A DNA stretch of 64,000 nucleotides from Bolinopsis microptera (GCF_026151205.1 NC_087082.1:6021908-6085907), one strand, 5' to 3'; numbered from the stretch's first letter, positions 45,896 to 57,415 are shown. The notes: generated from the sequence alone by a model not told the origin. Translations and numbers: made by a program.

Positions 45896-46400
45896 CCTCA
45901 CGTGGATCACACTCTATGAGACATAAGTTGGACTAGGAATGAAGGTAATAGTAGAGGACATGATGTTATTGTTTGATACTAAAACTATTGTACAGCTTCA
46001 AGTTCATGGGCATTCGGCTTTTATTAATATTTCAGCATGCGAGCTTGTTTTCCCACGTCAATGAGATCTGATAATAATTACTTTAGCGACTATTTAATTA
46101 CCCGATGACTTGAGGCTTCGTTATTAAACCTACTGAAGATAAATTGTTGCGAGAGAAGCTGCGTTACCAGTAAGCTAGTTACTTCTTTTACACGGCCCAC
46201 CCCTGAGTTCTGCAGAGCAAAACACTATAAATACTCACGTATAAAACAGCTTGAAATTAATTCATATGAATTACATACGTCAAACCAACATGATCATACC
46301 ACTTCCACAATCCACATAATATATATGTCACGAATCGAATTTTAACCAAAAACTGCATCAAAGGTATGGATCTACCTACTTTGATTTTATCCTTATAACT
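45896..46400. other. No gene seen
   Basis: AT-rich sequence leading into the fold-back repeat district. Confidence 0.35.
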
Positions 46401-46401
46401 A

Positions 46402-46925
46402 AAATTTGACCAAAACCCATAATCATGGGTAGAATGAACCGCTGCCAGTGTCTCTCTTTTCCAAACAATAGGAAATGATATTAATTTGATTGACCGTTTT
46501 CAAATGCAAAATGATACCGAGAATAAAATCGGTCGCTCGCTTTTCCCATTCATTCACGGCTTACGAATTATAATAGGTTTCGATTAATTACATCGATCAC
46601 ATGCTGTAAAAATCTTTTTGGTTTGCGTTCGGTCGATACCCAGTATTTCGGGATAAGGGTGGTAGTTAGTGAATTAGCCGAAGTTTATTGAATATTTATT
46701 AGTTTATTGCCGAGTACAGCTGTCTTTGGGTAGTTCTTCTTAATCTATTACAATAATTGTAAATGAATGGGAAAAGCGAGCGACCGATTTCATTCTCGGT
46801 ATCATTGTGCATTCTAGAACAGTCAATCAAATTAATATCATTTCCTTTTGTTTGGGAAAGAGAGACACTGGCAGCGGTCCACTCTACCCATGATGGCATG
46901 ATTATGGGTTTTGTCAAATATCTTC
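46402..46925. repeat. Fold-back element, copy A
   Basis: Left arm ~46402-46555 and right arm ~46764-46925 are inverted copies. Shared motifs: accaaaacccataatcatgg, ccgctgccagtgtctctctt, ggaaatgatattaattt, gaataaaatcggtcgctcgc. A ~200-bp loop separates them. Part of a ~1.7-kb unit repeated at 51767 and 54225. Confidence 0.9.
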
Positions 46926-48060
46926 TCTTTTTGATTATAATGTCAGGATAATTTACTAAGTCGAAATGTAAACTCATAACTTCATTAATTTAGGAGGTTT
47001 TTTCAACGATTTCAAAACTTAACCTTTGAAAACATTTCCTTGTGTTTAGGTAGGCATATCTGTCGATAACTGACTGAATATTGCACTTTTTACTGAATCA
47101 AGTTGGCATTAAATTTATATATAATGCCATCTAAATGAAGTGGGAAAGCAGAATTTATTCGAAATCACGAATGAGCGAATTTCTCACCTTTCGCACGTGC
47201 AAACTTTGAGCGGACGTTGCGTGCGCATACAAAATTGAATCACCGTAAATGTTTGCATGCTGGTGTTTTATATATTTGTTATTAAGCATGCAAAGATTCA
47301 AAAGATTTCAAGGAGAACTGCAATCACAACGGCAAACTAAAGTTTACAGAAAATGGTAAAAACAGCAATTGGGCGTGTCCCCACGTGTGCAACTGTTCGA
47401 TTTTCAAATTTAAAACTAGCCTTATGCACAAGTTATACCTATAGGAAGCAGAACTGAGCTCCACAACCCAACATAGCCCAACACTGCAGAGAATACTAAA
47501 TCGCAAAATTGACGTTTTTATAAAATAATTCTTCAAAAAAGCACTAAATTCAATGACAATAGCAAATATCTTTATGAAGGAGCAAGGTAGGGAAACTTTC
47601 CGGTAGATTTTCGGAATGCTTAAACAATTATTCAACCTGAAAATTTCCTCAGATTTTGAATAAAATTACTCCTTAATGGTGTAAAATCAGTTTGAAAATT
47701 TGTTATTTTGTCAAAAATCAAGTTTTAAAAACACTTAATTTGATGACGTCATCAAGTGGTGATGATATGACGTTAAAATATTTTTTTATGATATAATGGA
47801 AACTGAAGTGTAAACAATTATCTTTAAGATCGTGGGTCGGAAATTGCTGCATCTTTTATTGTAGGTTTACAACCTACCAGGACGCGCGCCAAGTTGGACT
47901 CGTCGACGGTCCTGTCCAATATATGGAACAGATATTTTACGAGTATCACCCGTTAACATCTTTTATAGGTACGAATCTACAAACACCTGAATGTAGCCTA
48001 TATAATTGACTGGCAAAGCGTCTATCCCTGAATAGTGAATATTATGTATATATTATTAAT
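46926..48060. repeat. Body of large repeat unit, copy A (left part)
   Basis: Matches 52104-53110 and 54640-55210: acatttccttgtgtttaggt, gcatatctgtcgataactga, cctttcgcacgtgcaaactt, gcggacgttgcgtgcgc, gggcgtgtccccacgtgtgc. Interrupted at ~48060 by the Penelope-like element; the rest resumes at 51566. Includes a copy of the hairpin-bearing repeat at 47862-47965. Confidence 0.85.
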
Positions 48061-48065
48061 ATTAT

Positions 48066-48196
48066 CAATAGACAGTTTTTTGGGTTTTCCAAATAGTTTC
48101 TGATTATTCTGATTTGCGACAAATGATATTGCACTGTTAGGATAAACGACGTTTCAAAGTAACAACTTCTTATTCATGCTGACAAAATTGGTAAAT
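48066..48196 (-). repeat. 3' pseudo-LTR of the Penelope-like element
   Basis: 131 bp almost identical to 51422-51551, same orientation (caatagacag at one end, ggtaaat at the other). Penelope-like elements are typically bounded by such direct repeats. Confidence 0.88.
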
Positions 48197-48590
48197 ATGT
48201 GAGAAAACTGTCTCATAAAATTTATTAATCAAAAATGGCTAAACGACAACAAATTGTTCAAATACTCGACTAAAATTAGAATCAAAATCTATATATATAC
48301 ACCACACCTCGATCTGCTATTCAATAAACTTAAAACATCCACTGAACAGCAAGTACGTGATTGTGATCGTGTGATGGAATGACATGTACAGTGATACCAG
48401 ATGATAAGATGTAAGTGATAACAGATGATAAGGTAAAAGATACAATACATGTGAGATGGTGTATACACAATGTGAGTGAAAATATAGTGAGTGGTTACTG
48501 ATTGTGAGCGAGATGTGAAAAAACATTAAAACTTACTACTGCTAGAAAACTGAAACTGTATGCAATAAAAAGGGAATGAAACTAAAATAT

Positions 48591-51416
48591 CTAAAATTCT
48601 TCAGTACTAGCTATGATAAAACGTTTAATAGTATCCAGTTCTTCTCTCTTGTTAATTGTAGGGTTCAAATTAATAATAAACATCGCTTCGAAAATCTTTC
48701 TTCTGACAGTATTGGGCTCAATTCTTAAAATATCTACTTCTAAACTGGGATTTAACCCCTCATGACAGCTCGAATAATGTATGGCAAAAGCTTGACTAAC
48801 ATTAGAAGGGGTAGCAGGGTAGGTAGCGTAACGTAAGTGTTCTCCTACACGAGCATGTACTTTCCTACTGGTTTCTCCAACGTACAGCTGGTCACATAAT
48901 TTACACTTAATCTTATATACAACATTCTTCACTTCACAATCTTTATTACAAACTATCAAAGGACAAATTTTACATGAATTAATACTGCACACACGTTTAT
49001 CATACGGTCTGTTACTACATAAAATATTTCTCAATTTCGAAGTAGGTTTAAAGTTTACTTTAATAGGTAAATTGTTCTGCTTTACATAATTTCTAATCTT
49101 ATTGCTAGTACTGTCCGAAATAAAATCTAAATTAAGAACTGTCCTGGAATCATCCTCAACACTCTGACGCCTGTTAGAATTACTACTGTTACAATAACGT
49201 CTTGGGTTCTGGTAACCGTTTTTCTGTAATAGATCATCAAGGAGTCTGAGAGAGTGCTCCTTTTCCGCTGGGCCAGATGAGATACGGCAAGCCTCGCTAT
49301 ATAGGTTCTTCACTGTATTAATCTTAACAGACTCAGGATGGCAAGAGTTGTTGTGCAGGGTAATATCCTTTTGTTGCGGCTTGCGGTACAATCTGCTGGT
49401 TAATTCACCGTTTGGCTCGATCCGGACCTCAGTGTTCAGGAAGGGGATAAAATCGTCCTGTTGTTCTGGAAAGTCGACCTCCCACTTCAACTTTTTGTCC
49501 GGATCTTGGTCTGCAATCTGTTGAACCAGAGCAAGGGCTTCTTCTTTCGTCTCTGCAGTACTGGCAGCATCATCTATGTAGCGTTTGTAGAAGTTCGATA
49601 AGTATACCGATAGGTAGTGTCGATCGGTGTAGATAGAGTTCTTCTCGAACTTGTACACTCTAATGATGGCACAGAAGGGCCCTGGCCTCAAACCCATGAA
49701 CAGACCATCCTGCTGTAGCCAGAGAGTCCTGTTATACACAAAGAAAGAGTTGGTAAGGATGTGTAGTAGGATCTCATGAATGTCTGTCAGGCTGAGTCCC
49801 ATCAGGTCCAAACTGTCTCGGTGCTCTGTAGCTAGCTCAATGACATCGTCTATACAGCCCTGTACGTTTATGTTAGTGTATAAAGCTGAAATATCCGCGG
49901 CAAAGAACTTTCTCCTGGCAAGCTGTTCCTGAGAGATCTGGCGGAGCATCTCTATGTGCTGGATTAAATTACTCAGGTGACTAGGCACCTCATTAAGGAG
50001 AGGTTTAAGAATGGTCGTCACTAGCCAACTGAGTCTCTCTGTAGGTGAGTCCACGCAGCTGATGATGGGTCTAACCTTAACCTGCTCAAGAGGGATCGTC
50101 GAGCGGAAGCTCTCCGGAGGGTTCTTGTGGGTCTTGATTTGGACGTACATGACTGGGAGGCTGACATGGTCAGGAACTCTGATCCGTCGCTTGTAGTCGT
50201 CGTCAAGGTTCCGCTGTGATGAGATCTTCTTCCACAGGTTATTCGACTCCTTCACCAGGTTCTCCGTCTTCTTCTTGATGAGCTGTGTGAGCTGTTGAGA
50301 GGTGGGTTCCGCTACTGAGACAGTTTTACCGTTGATTTTTCTCGTGGGAAGCACACGCTGGTACACAGCTGTCTCCTGGAGGTGATTCTCTGTTAGATGC
50401 CGATGTGTGTCCTTAGTTGTCACCACAAACTCACCGCACTTGTCTGATACCGACACGTGTAACGTCCTGTCTGTCAGAAGGGAGCGTAAACCATCTTTCT
50501 GAAAACGAGTGAGGTTATCCTGTGGGTTGGTGTTAGTCACGAGGTCCTGTACAAAGCGGTTAAACTGTGCCAGCTTGTCCTCTAAAACCGGGTGAGTGGG
50601 GTCAGGTGTACTGGTGAATGGTGAGGGAAAGGGACACAATCTCCTCACTTTGCTGGAACTCGACTCCTCGGTGGGCTCAATCGGGGCACTAACTTCCGCA
50701 CTAGTGTCTGAGTTGGCACGTTGAGTGATAGCGTGTTTGTGTCTGATCTTAAACACACACTGAGCGATATCAACGGCAACTTTATCCTTGAATGACTGGT
50801 CAATTCGCGGAGACACGGCGAAGTTAGGTCCGAGAGCTAAAACTGACTTCTGCTGCTCGGAGACACTGTCGATGTTGAGAGTAGTGACTCTATCGTCAGC
50901 AGGTTGAGTAGTGGATGGAGGAGGAGGAGGAGTAGGAGGGTAGTATTTCTCCAACAACCAAGAAAACTTCTTCTGTAAACGGTCCTTATAATGCTGCTTA
51001 ACATAACGCTGGTGTTCCTCGCAAATAGTAGCAATACTGATGAAAGTAGAGTGGTCCACTTTATGAAATAAACTGTCCTTCAACTGTAATAAATCACGTT
51101 TTCTGTCTGCAATAAACTGATACTGATATGATATGTGCTGTTGCAATGATAATGTTCTTATTCTGTGCTGATAACGTGTTACACTGCCAGAATTCTGCCT
51201 CATCGGAAACAATGATGACTGATTAAACGTAGTACTGTTCAACATAAATACAGGAAAAACTTGCTGTCGTTTACAGCGTTTGAAAAAATTCAACTTCTGT
51301 TCTGAAATTTTGAGTTTTTCTGCTGTAGCAATGAAAGTTTTGGCAGTTCCAAAGTTCTCCCGAGAAAGAGTAAGGTTACAAAGATTACGGACTGGAACAT
51401 TATTTATTAGTCGCAT
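48591..51416 (-). CDS. Penelope-like reverse transcriptase with GIY-YIG endonuclease
   Basis: 941 codons without interruption. The N-terminal ~300 residues include a Pro-rich stretch (PPTPPPPPSTTQP). The RT spans about 310-720. Its motifs are KTHKNPPESF, VRPIISCVDSPTERLSW, FAADISALYTNI (first catalytic Asp, ~507), GLFMGLRPGPFCAIIRVY, and KRYIDD (~612) with the catalytic Asp pair. After a linker comes a Cys cluster (CSINSCKICPLIVCNKDC), then a GIY-YIG nuclease (~832-925): VVYKIKCKLC, LYVGETSRKVHARVGEH and FEAMFI with the metal-binding Glu. The RT would copy RNA primed at a break the GIY-YIG domain makes. The start lies 5 bp inside the pseudo-LTR border. No disabling change seen. Confidence 0.93.
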   Translation of the reverse strand: MRLINNVPVRNLCNLTLSRENFGTAKTFIATAEKLKISEQKLNFFKRCKRQQVFPVFMLNSTTFNQSSLFPMRQNSGSVTRYQHRIRTLSLQQHISYQYQFIADRKRDLLQLKDSLFHKVDHSTFISIATICEEHQRYVKQHYKDRLQKKFSWLLEKYYPPTPPPPPSTTQPADDRVTTLNIDSVSEQQKSVLALGPNFAVSPRIDQSFKDKVAVDIAQCVFKIRHKHAITQRANSDTSAEVSAPIEPTEESSSSKVRRLCPFPSPFTSTPDPTHPVLEDKLAQFNRFVQDLVTNTNPQDNLTRFQKDGLRSLLTDRTLHVSVSDKCGEFVVTTKDTHRHLTENHLQETAVYQRVLPTRKINGKTVSVAEPTSQQLTQLIKKKTENLVKESNNLWKKISSQRNLDDDYKRRIRVPDHVSLPVMYVQIKTHKNPPESFRSTIPLEQVKVRPIISCVDSPTERLSWLVTTILKPLLNEVPSHLSNLIQHIEMLRQISQEQLARRKFFAADISALYTNINVQGCIDDVIELATEHRDSLDLMGLSLTDIHEILLHILTNSFFVYNRTLWLQQDGLFMGLRPGPFCAIIRVYKFEKNSIYTDRHYLSVYLSNFYKRYIDDAASTAETKEEALALVQQIADQDPDKKLKWEVDFPEQQDDFIPFLNTEVRIEPNGELTSRLYRKPQQKDITLHNNSCHPESVKINTVKNLYSEACRISSGPAEKEHSLRLLDDLLQKNGYQNPRRYCNSSNSNRRQSVEDDSRTVLNLDFISDSTSNKIRNYVKQNNLPIKVNFKPTSKLRNILCSNRPYDKRVCSINSCKICPLIVCNKDCEVKNVVYKIKCKLCDQLYVGETSRKVHARVGEHLRYATYPATPSNVSQAFAIHYSSCHEGLNPSLEVDILRIEPNTVRRKIFEAMFIINLNPTINKREELDTIKRFIIASTEEF

Positions 51417-51421
51417 TATAA

Positions 51422-51551
51422 CAATAGACAGTTTTTGGGTTTTGCAAATAGTTTCTGATTATTCTGATTTGCGACAAATGATATTGCACTGTTAGGATAA
51501 ACGACGTTTCAAAGTAACAACTTCTTATTCATGCTGACAAAATTGGTAAAT
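51422..51551 (-). repeat. 5' pseudo-LTR of the Penelope-like element
   Basis: 130 bp, nearly identical to 48066-48196; only about three differences are visible. A canonical hammerhead core (ctgatga...gaaa) was looked for and not found. Confidence 0.88.
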
Positions 51552-51565
51552 TAATATTATCAATA

Positions 51566-51766
51566 TGTATCACGACAATCTATCGTAAAACAGGGGTTCC
51601 AGAAAACCCACTTCCCGATAATCCTGAAACACGAAATTAGGGCGTCTACTTCTAGTTCTAGTTTAGACGCCCTGCAAAGTTTCGGATTTCTGACTCAATT
51701 TTAACATGCTTTTTAAGGCACCTGAATATGGCGATTTTGGGTTTTTTACCAAATTTCGTATTTAAA
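51566..51766. repeat. Large repeat unit, copy A (right part)
   Basis: Resumes the unit broken by the Penelope-like element: cacgacaatctatcgtaaaa, caggggttccagaaaaccca, ggcacctgaatatggcgatt. These match 53128-53320. Confidence 0.85.
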
Positions 51767-53330
51767 CTATTTGACCAAAACCCATAATCATGGGTAGAGT
51801 GTACCGCTGCCAGTGTCTCTCTTTTCCAAACAAAAGGAAATGATATTAATTTGAGGAACAGTCCGCTAATGCAAATTGATACCGAGAATGAAATCGGTCG
51901 CTCGCTTTTTCAAATCGATAAGCTTTATTACAATTCGTGAGCCGTGATCGAATGGAAAAAGCGAGCGACCGATTTCATTCTCGGTATCAATTTGCATTAG
52001 CGGACTGTTCCTCAAATTAATATCATTTCCTTTTGTTTGGAAAAGAGAGACACTGGCAGCGGTACACTCTACCCATGATTATGGGTTTTGGTCAAATATC
52101 ATCTCTTTTTGATTATAATGTCAGGATAATTTACACAGCTAGTCGAAACTTCATTAACAAGGAGGTAATTTCGACGATTTCGAAATTCTGCCTTTGAAAA
52201 CGTTTCCTTGTGTTTAGTTAGGTATATCTGTCGATAACCGACTCAATATGGCACTTTTTACTCATTCAAGTTGGCATTAAATTCATATATAATGCCATTT
52301 AAATATCGTGGAAAGCAGAATATATTCGAAATCACGAATGAGCAAAATTCTCACCTTTCGCACGTGCAAACTTTGAGCGGACGTTGCGTGCGCATACAAT
52401 ATTGAATCACCGTAAATTTTTGCATAGTGATATTTAATATATAGTTTGATAAGCATGCAAAGTTTCAGAAGATTTCAAAAAGAACTTGGATCACAACGGG
52501 ACTCCAAAGTTGATAAAAATCGTGAAAATCAAAATTTTTAGTGATTTTAGCTATTTTAAATCAATTTGGGCGTGTCCCCACGTGTGCAACTTTTCGATTT
52601 TTAACTTTAAAACTAGCCTATAACACAATTTACACCTTTAAGAAGCAAAATTGAGCTCCACAACCCAAGGGATAGCCCAACACCAGAGAATACTAATTCA
52701 CAACTTTTGTGTTTTTATAAAATTATTCTTCAAAAAAGCACTAACTTCAATAGCAAATATCTTTATGAAGGAGTAAGGTAGGAAACTTTTCCGGTAGATT
52801 TTTAGAATGCTTGAACAATTATCTAAGATGAAAATGTCCTCAGATTTTGAATAAAATTACTCTTTAATGGTGTAAAATCGATTTGAAAAGTTGTTGTTTT
52901 GTCAAAAATCAAGTTTTAAAAACACTTAAATTGATGACGTCATCAAGTGATGATGATGATGATAAATTATTTTTCAATATAAAGTAAAGTAAAGTATAAA
53001 CGATTATCTTTAAAACCTGTGGTTCGAAATGACTGTATCTTTTATACTTTTGAATCTACGGACACTTAAATGTAGGCTACAATTGACTGCAAAAAGCGTC
53101 TATACATATTATTATTATATATCTTCACGACAATCTGTTGTAAAACAGGGGTTCCAGAAAACCCACTTCCCGATACTCCTGAAACATGAAATTTTTTTTA
53201 CTGTCGACTTGGGCAAGGTCTAGACGCCCTGCAAAGTTTCAGATCTCTAACTCAATTTTAACATGGTTTTTAAGGCACCTGAATATGGCGATTTTGGGTT
53301 TTTTACCTAATTTCGTATAACATGCTGGCG
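51767..53330. repeat. Large repeat unit, copy B, with fold-back at its start
   Basis: Begins with a tight inverted repeat (arms ~51767-51922 and ~51953-52103, spacer ~30 bp) of the fold-back family. It then repeats the body of copy A without the Penelope-like element, ending gcgattttgggttttttacc. It directly abuts copy A. Confidence 0.88.
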
Positions 53331-53808
53331 CGTATTTTGCGCAAATTTCTTAAAAACCTCCATATAACTATTTCTTATTCCTGTCATCTTTAACATTGAA
53401 TTAGAATGTTTTGAACTTAAATGTACCTGCTGAACTACTTTCGAAAAAGTCTTAATGCCTGGAAAACAATAAAGGGGATATAATAGTATAGGGGGTAAAT
53501 AGTATTGTGAATATAAGGGCGACGGTAATGCTTGCCAGCATTGTGATAACATGCTGGCGCGTATTTTGCGCAAATTTCTTAAAAACCTCCACATAACTAT
53601 TTCTTATTCCTGTCATCTTTAATATTGAATTAGAATTATTTGAATTTAAATATACCTGTTGAACTAATTTCGCTGATTCTTAATGCCTAAAAAACAATAA
53701 AGAGGTATTAAAGTAAAGGGGGTAAATAATAAAGGGGGTAAATAGTAAAGGGGGTAAATAGTATTGTGAATATAAGAGGCAAAGTCATGGCATGCCAGCA
53801 TTGTGATT
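53321..53808. repeat. Tandem pair of ~228-260-bp units with inverted ends
   Basis: Each unit starts acatgctggcgcgtattttg and ends gccagcattgtgat. The outer catgctggc/gccagcat are inverted. The second copy has extra aaagggggtaaata repeats. Possibly a tandemly duplicated MITE. Confidence 0.8.
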
Positions 53809-54224
53809 TTCAAGTTCAACACTAAGCACTGAACTGTTCATGATATAATAGTTAACTTAATAACCGCTTTAAACCGAATAGTTGGGGCGTTCTGAATTAT
53901 AGTTTCTGGGAATTAATTTCCCATGAGCAAATTCTGTGCAGAAATCTGTCACCCGTATAGTCGTCGACGGTATTTACGAGTATCACCCGTTAAATATAAA
54001 ACTATTTGGGAACTATAAATTTGTTCCAAGCATTTTTATGCAGGAATTATATGTGGTCCATTATATTCCCAGGAACCAGCACAGGCACAAAGAGTTGCGA
54101 AAGTAAATCTGATGGGCACATTACACAACTATTTAACTAACGTCGAGACTAAACATTCAACTTTTTAAGCAAAAACGGAGGTATGGTTATGTCCTGGTTG
54201 TGATGTCGGGATTCTAGTCTATGA

Positions 54225-55215
54225 CCGAATCACGGCTTATGAATTGTAATAAGTTTCGAATAATTGCATCAATCACATGCTGTAAAAATCTTTTTGGGTT
54301 GCTTTAATTTCGGGTCGATACCTATATTATTATTTCTTTTTATAGTATTTCGGGATAAGGGCGGTATAGTTAGTGTCCAATTAGCTGATCTTTCATTATT
54401 GAATTTTTATTGCCGAGTACAGCTACTTTCAGGTAGTTCTTGTTAATTTATTACAATTGTAATTTTAATTGTAAATGAATGGGAAAAGCGAGCGACCGAT
54501 TTCATTCTCGATATCATTTTGCATTTGCACTTGCAGACGGTGATTCAAATTAATATCAGTTACTTTTGTTTGGGAAAGAGAGACACTGTACTGGCAGCGG
54601 TCCACTCTACCCATGATTATGGGTTTTGGTCAAATATCATCTTTTTTGATTAATGTCAGGTTACTTTACAAAGTCGAAATGTAAACTCATAACTTCATTA
54701 ATATTAATAAGGAGGTAATTACAACAATTTCGAAATTTAACCTTTGAAAACATTTCCTTGTGTCTAGGTAGGCATATCTGTCGATAACTGACTGAATAAA
54801 GCACTTTTTACTCATTCAAGTTGGCATTAGATTCATATATACTGCCATTTAAATGTCATGGGAAAGCAAAATTTATTCAAAATAACGAATGAGCAAAATT
54901 ATCACCTTGGCCTTTCGCACGTGCAAACTTTAAGCGTACGTTGCGTGCGCCTCCAACTTTGAAAAACCGTAAATTTTTCCATAATGGTCTTTTATATATA
55001 GTTTGATAAGCGTGCAAAGTTTCAAAAGATATCAAAAAACCTTAGATCACAACGGAACTCCAAAGTTGATAAAAATTGTTAAAACACCAATTTTCAGTGA
55101 TTTTAGCAATTTTGGGCGTGTCCTCACGTGTGCAACTTTTTGATTTTCAACTTTAAAACTAGCCTATGACACAATTTAGACTTTTAGGAAGCAAAATTGA
55201 GCTCCACAAACCAAG
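54225..55215. repeat. Large repeat unit, copy C (left arm missing)
   Basis: Contains the loop (cacatgctgtaaaaatcttt), right fold-back arm (54477-54640) and body of the same unit, more diverged and truncated near 55215. Confidence 0.85.
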
Positions 55216-55384
55216 GGATGGCCCAATATCAGAGAATACTATATGGATCGGAAAGCTGAACAAACCCGGTGCTCGTCCTCCAAATACGAACTCTCTGCTG
55301 TGCTGGTGCAACGAGCGAGACTTTACTTTGGGGTGGTCAGAAGATGGCCTCGTCAAGTCTTGACGAAACTCGACATAGGTCAGA

Positions 55385-55640
55385 TAGGTAGGTCACAAGT
55401 GGGTCACAAGTAGGTCACATATAGGTAAGTCACAAGTCACGTGCCTGCGTGGTACAGGTGAGTCACGTGCCTGGTGGTACAGGTTAGTCACGTGCCTGGT
55501 GGTACAGGTAAGTCACGTGCCTGGTGGTACAGGTAAGTCACGTGCCTGGTGGTACAGGTAAGTCACGTGCCTGGTGGTACAGGTAAGTCACGTGCCTGGT
55601 GGTACAGGTGAGTCACGTGCCTGGTGGTACTGGTATTTGT
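55385..55640. repeat. 25-bp minisatellite with CACGTG
   Basis: About eight units of agtcacgtgcctggtggtac then aggta, preceded by degenerate gtaggtcacaa copies. Each unit has a CACGTG core. Confidence 0.95.
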
Positions 55641-55741
55641 GTGACTCTGAGAAGTTTGGGGTTCAGAGTGCACAAGCAGTAAGCAAGTCATTATTTTGTA
55701 AAATTACTGATTCCGACTAAGTTTGGCAACGATATCGGTAA

Positions 55742-57415
55742 CTAAATAACACTGCTGTCCCAACAACTCTAGAGTCTAGCACTCTTGAGATTGTTTACTG
55801 TTGTCCCACTCCCAACAACTCTAGAGTCTAGCACTATTTAGATTGTCTACTGTTGTCCCACTCCCAACAACTCTAGAGTCTAGCACTATTTAGATTGTCT
55901 ACTGTTGTCCCACTCCAAACAACTCTAGAGTCTAGCACTATTTAGATTATCTACTGTTGTCTCACTCCCAACAACTCTAGAGTCTAGCACTCTTGAGATT
56001 GTCTACTGTTGTCCCACTCCCAACAACTCTAGAGTCTAGCACTATTTAGATTGTCTACTGGTGTCTCACTCCCAACAACTCTAGAGTCTAGCACTCTTGA
56101 GATTGTCTACTGCTGTCTCACTCCAAACAACTCTAGAGTCTAGCACTCTTGAGATTGTCTACTGCTGTCCCACTCCCAACAACTCTAGAGTCTAGCACTC
56201 TTGAGATTGTCTACTGCTGTCCCACTCCCAACAACTCTAGAGTCTAGCACTCTTGAGATTGTCTACTGCTGTCCCACTCTCAACAACTCTAGAGTCTAGC
56301 ACTCTTGAAATTGTCTACTGCTGTCTCACTCCCAACAACTCTAGAGTCTAGCACTCTTGAGATTGTCTACTGCTGTCCCACTCTCAACAACTCTAGAGTC
56401 GAGCACTATTTAGATTGTCTACTGCTGTCCCACTCCCAACAACAACTCTAGAGTCTAGCACTATTTAGATTGTCTACTGCTGTCCCACTCCCAACAACTC
56501 TAGAGTCTAGCACTCTTGAGATTGTCTACTGCTGTCCCACTCCCAACAACTCTTGAGTCTAGCACTCTTGAGATTGTCTACTGTTGTCCCACTCCCAACA
56601 ACTCTAGAGTCTAGCACTCTTGAGATTGTCTACTATTGTCCCACTCCCAACAACTCTAGAGTCTAGCACTCTTGAGATTGTCTACTGCTGTCCCACTCCC
56701 AACAACTCTAGAGTCGAGCACTATTTAGATTGTCTACTGCTGTCCCACTCTCAACAACTCTAGAGTCTAGCACTCTTGAGATTGTCTACTGCTGTCCCAC
56801 TCTCAACAACTCTAGAGTCTAGCACTCTTGAGATTGTCTACTGCTGTCCCACTCCCAACAACTCTAGAGTCTAGCACTCTTGAGATTGTCTACTGCTGTC
56901 CCACTCCCAACAACTCTAGAGTCTAGCATTATTTAGATTGTCTACTGCTGTCCCACTCCCAACGACTCTACGGTAGGACATATTCGAATTTCAGCTCTTC
57001 GCGACCCAAATTTCACTGTTTTGACTGAATTTTTCTTGAATGACCATCCTACAGGATCACTGAGGATGGCACAAGACACGATTGAGGTACTCAAAGTTCT
57101 ATTCTCAAAGGAAGCTTTGATAAACAGAAAATCATCAGAATATAAAAAGAGATTTTTGAAGATTTTTGAAGAGAAGCTTTTCTGCCGTCCCCTTGACCGA
57201 CATTTCGCAGTTTTTACCGAAATTTTGACCAGTGACCAATCTAATGAGTGAGGTCGGTGAAAGTGACACGAGTCGCCATTTAGGTACTGGAAGCAGTTTA
57301 TCCGGAGAAAACTCTGATGCAATGAAAATTTGTAATATGTCCTATAATTATATACTGGGATCTAGCGCTTTTGAGATTGTCTACTTCTGTCCCACTCCTA
57401 ACAACTCCTGAGTGT
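55742..57415. repeat. 52-bp minisatellite, about 23 copies
   Basis: Unit caactctagagtctagcact, cttgagattgtctactgctg, tcccactcccaa, with cttgag/atttag variants. Continuous to 56973; a degenerate unit resumes at ~57356-57415 after a MITE insertion. Confidence 0.95.
56974..57344. mobile_element. MITE, 371 bp, TA-flanked, inside the minisatellite
   Basis: Ends TAGGACATATT and AATATGTCCTA are inverted, each starting with TA as in Tc1/mariner-type insertions. Minisatellite units lie on both sides. Two internal segments are imperfect direct copies of each other. A 126-codon minus-strand frame spans most of it but has no recognisable domain. Confidence 0.7.

Larger units (their letters stand above)
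48066..51551 (-). mobile_element. Penelope-like element, apparently complete
   Basis: Consists of a 5' pseudo-LTR (51551-51422), a single long ORF (51416-48591), a 3' UTR and a 3' pseudo-LTR (48196-48066). The 16-bp sequence attaatattatcaata lies at both ends (48055-48070 and 51550-51565), consistent with a target duplication. The flanking DNA is continuous across it with the related unit at 51767-53330, which fixes the insertion point. Near-identical pseudo-LTRs and an open ORF indicate recent insertion. Confidence 0.88.

Noticed and set aside
45440-45926. Frames of 156 (minus) and 81 (plus) codons
   Set aside because: Translation of a 31/23-bp minisatellite on both strands.
48066-48196. 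Hammerhead ribozyme in the pseudo-LTR
   Set aside because: Known in some Penelope-like elements, but the ctgatga core was not visible on either strand; only a covariance-model search could settle it.
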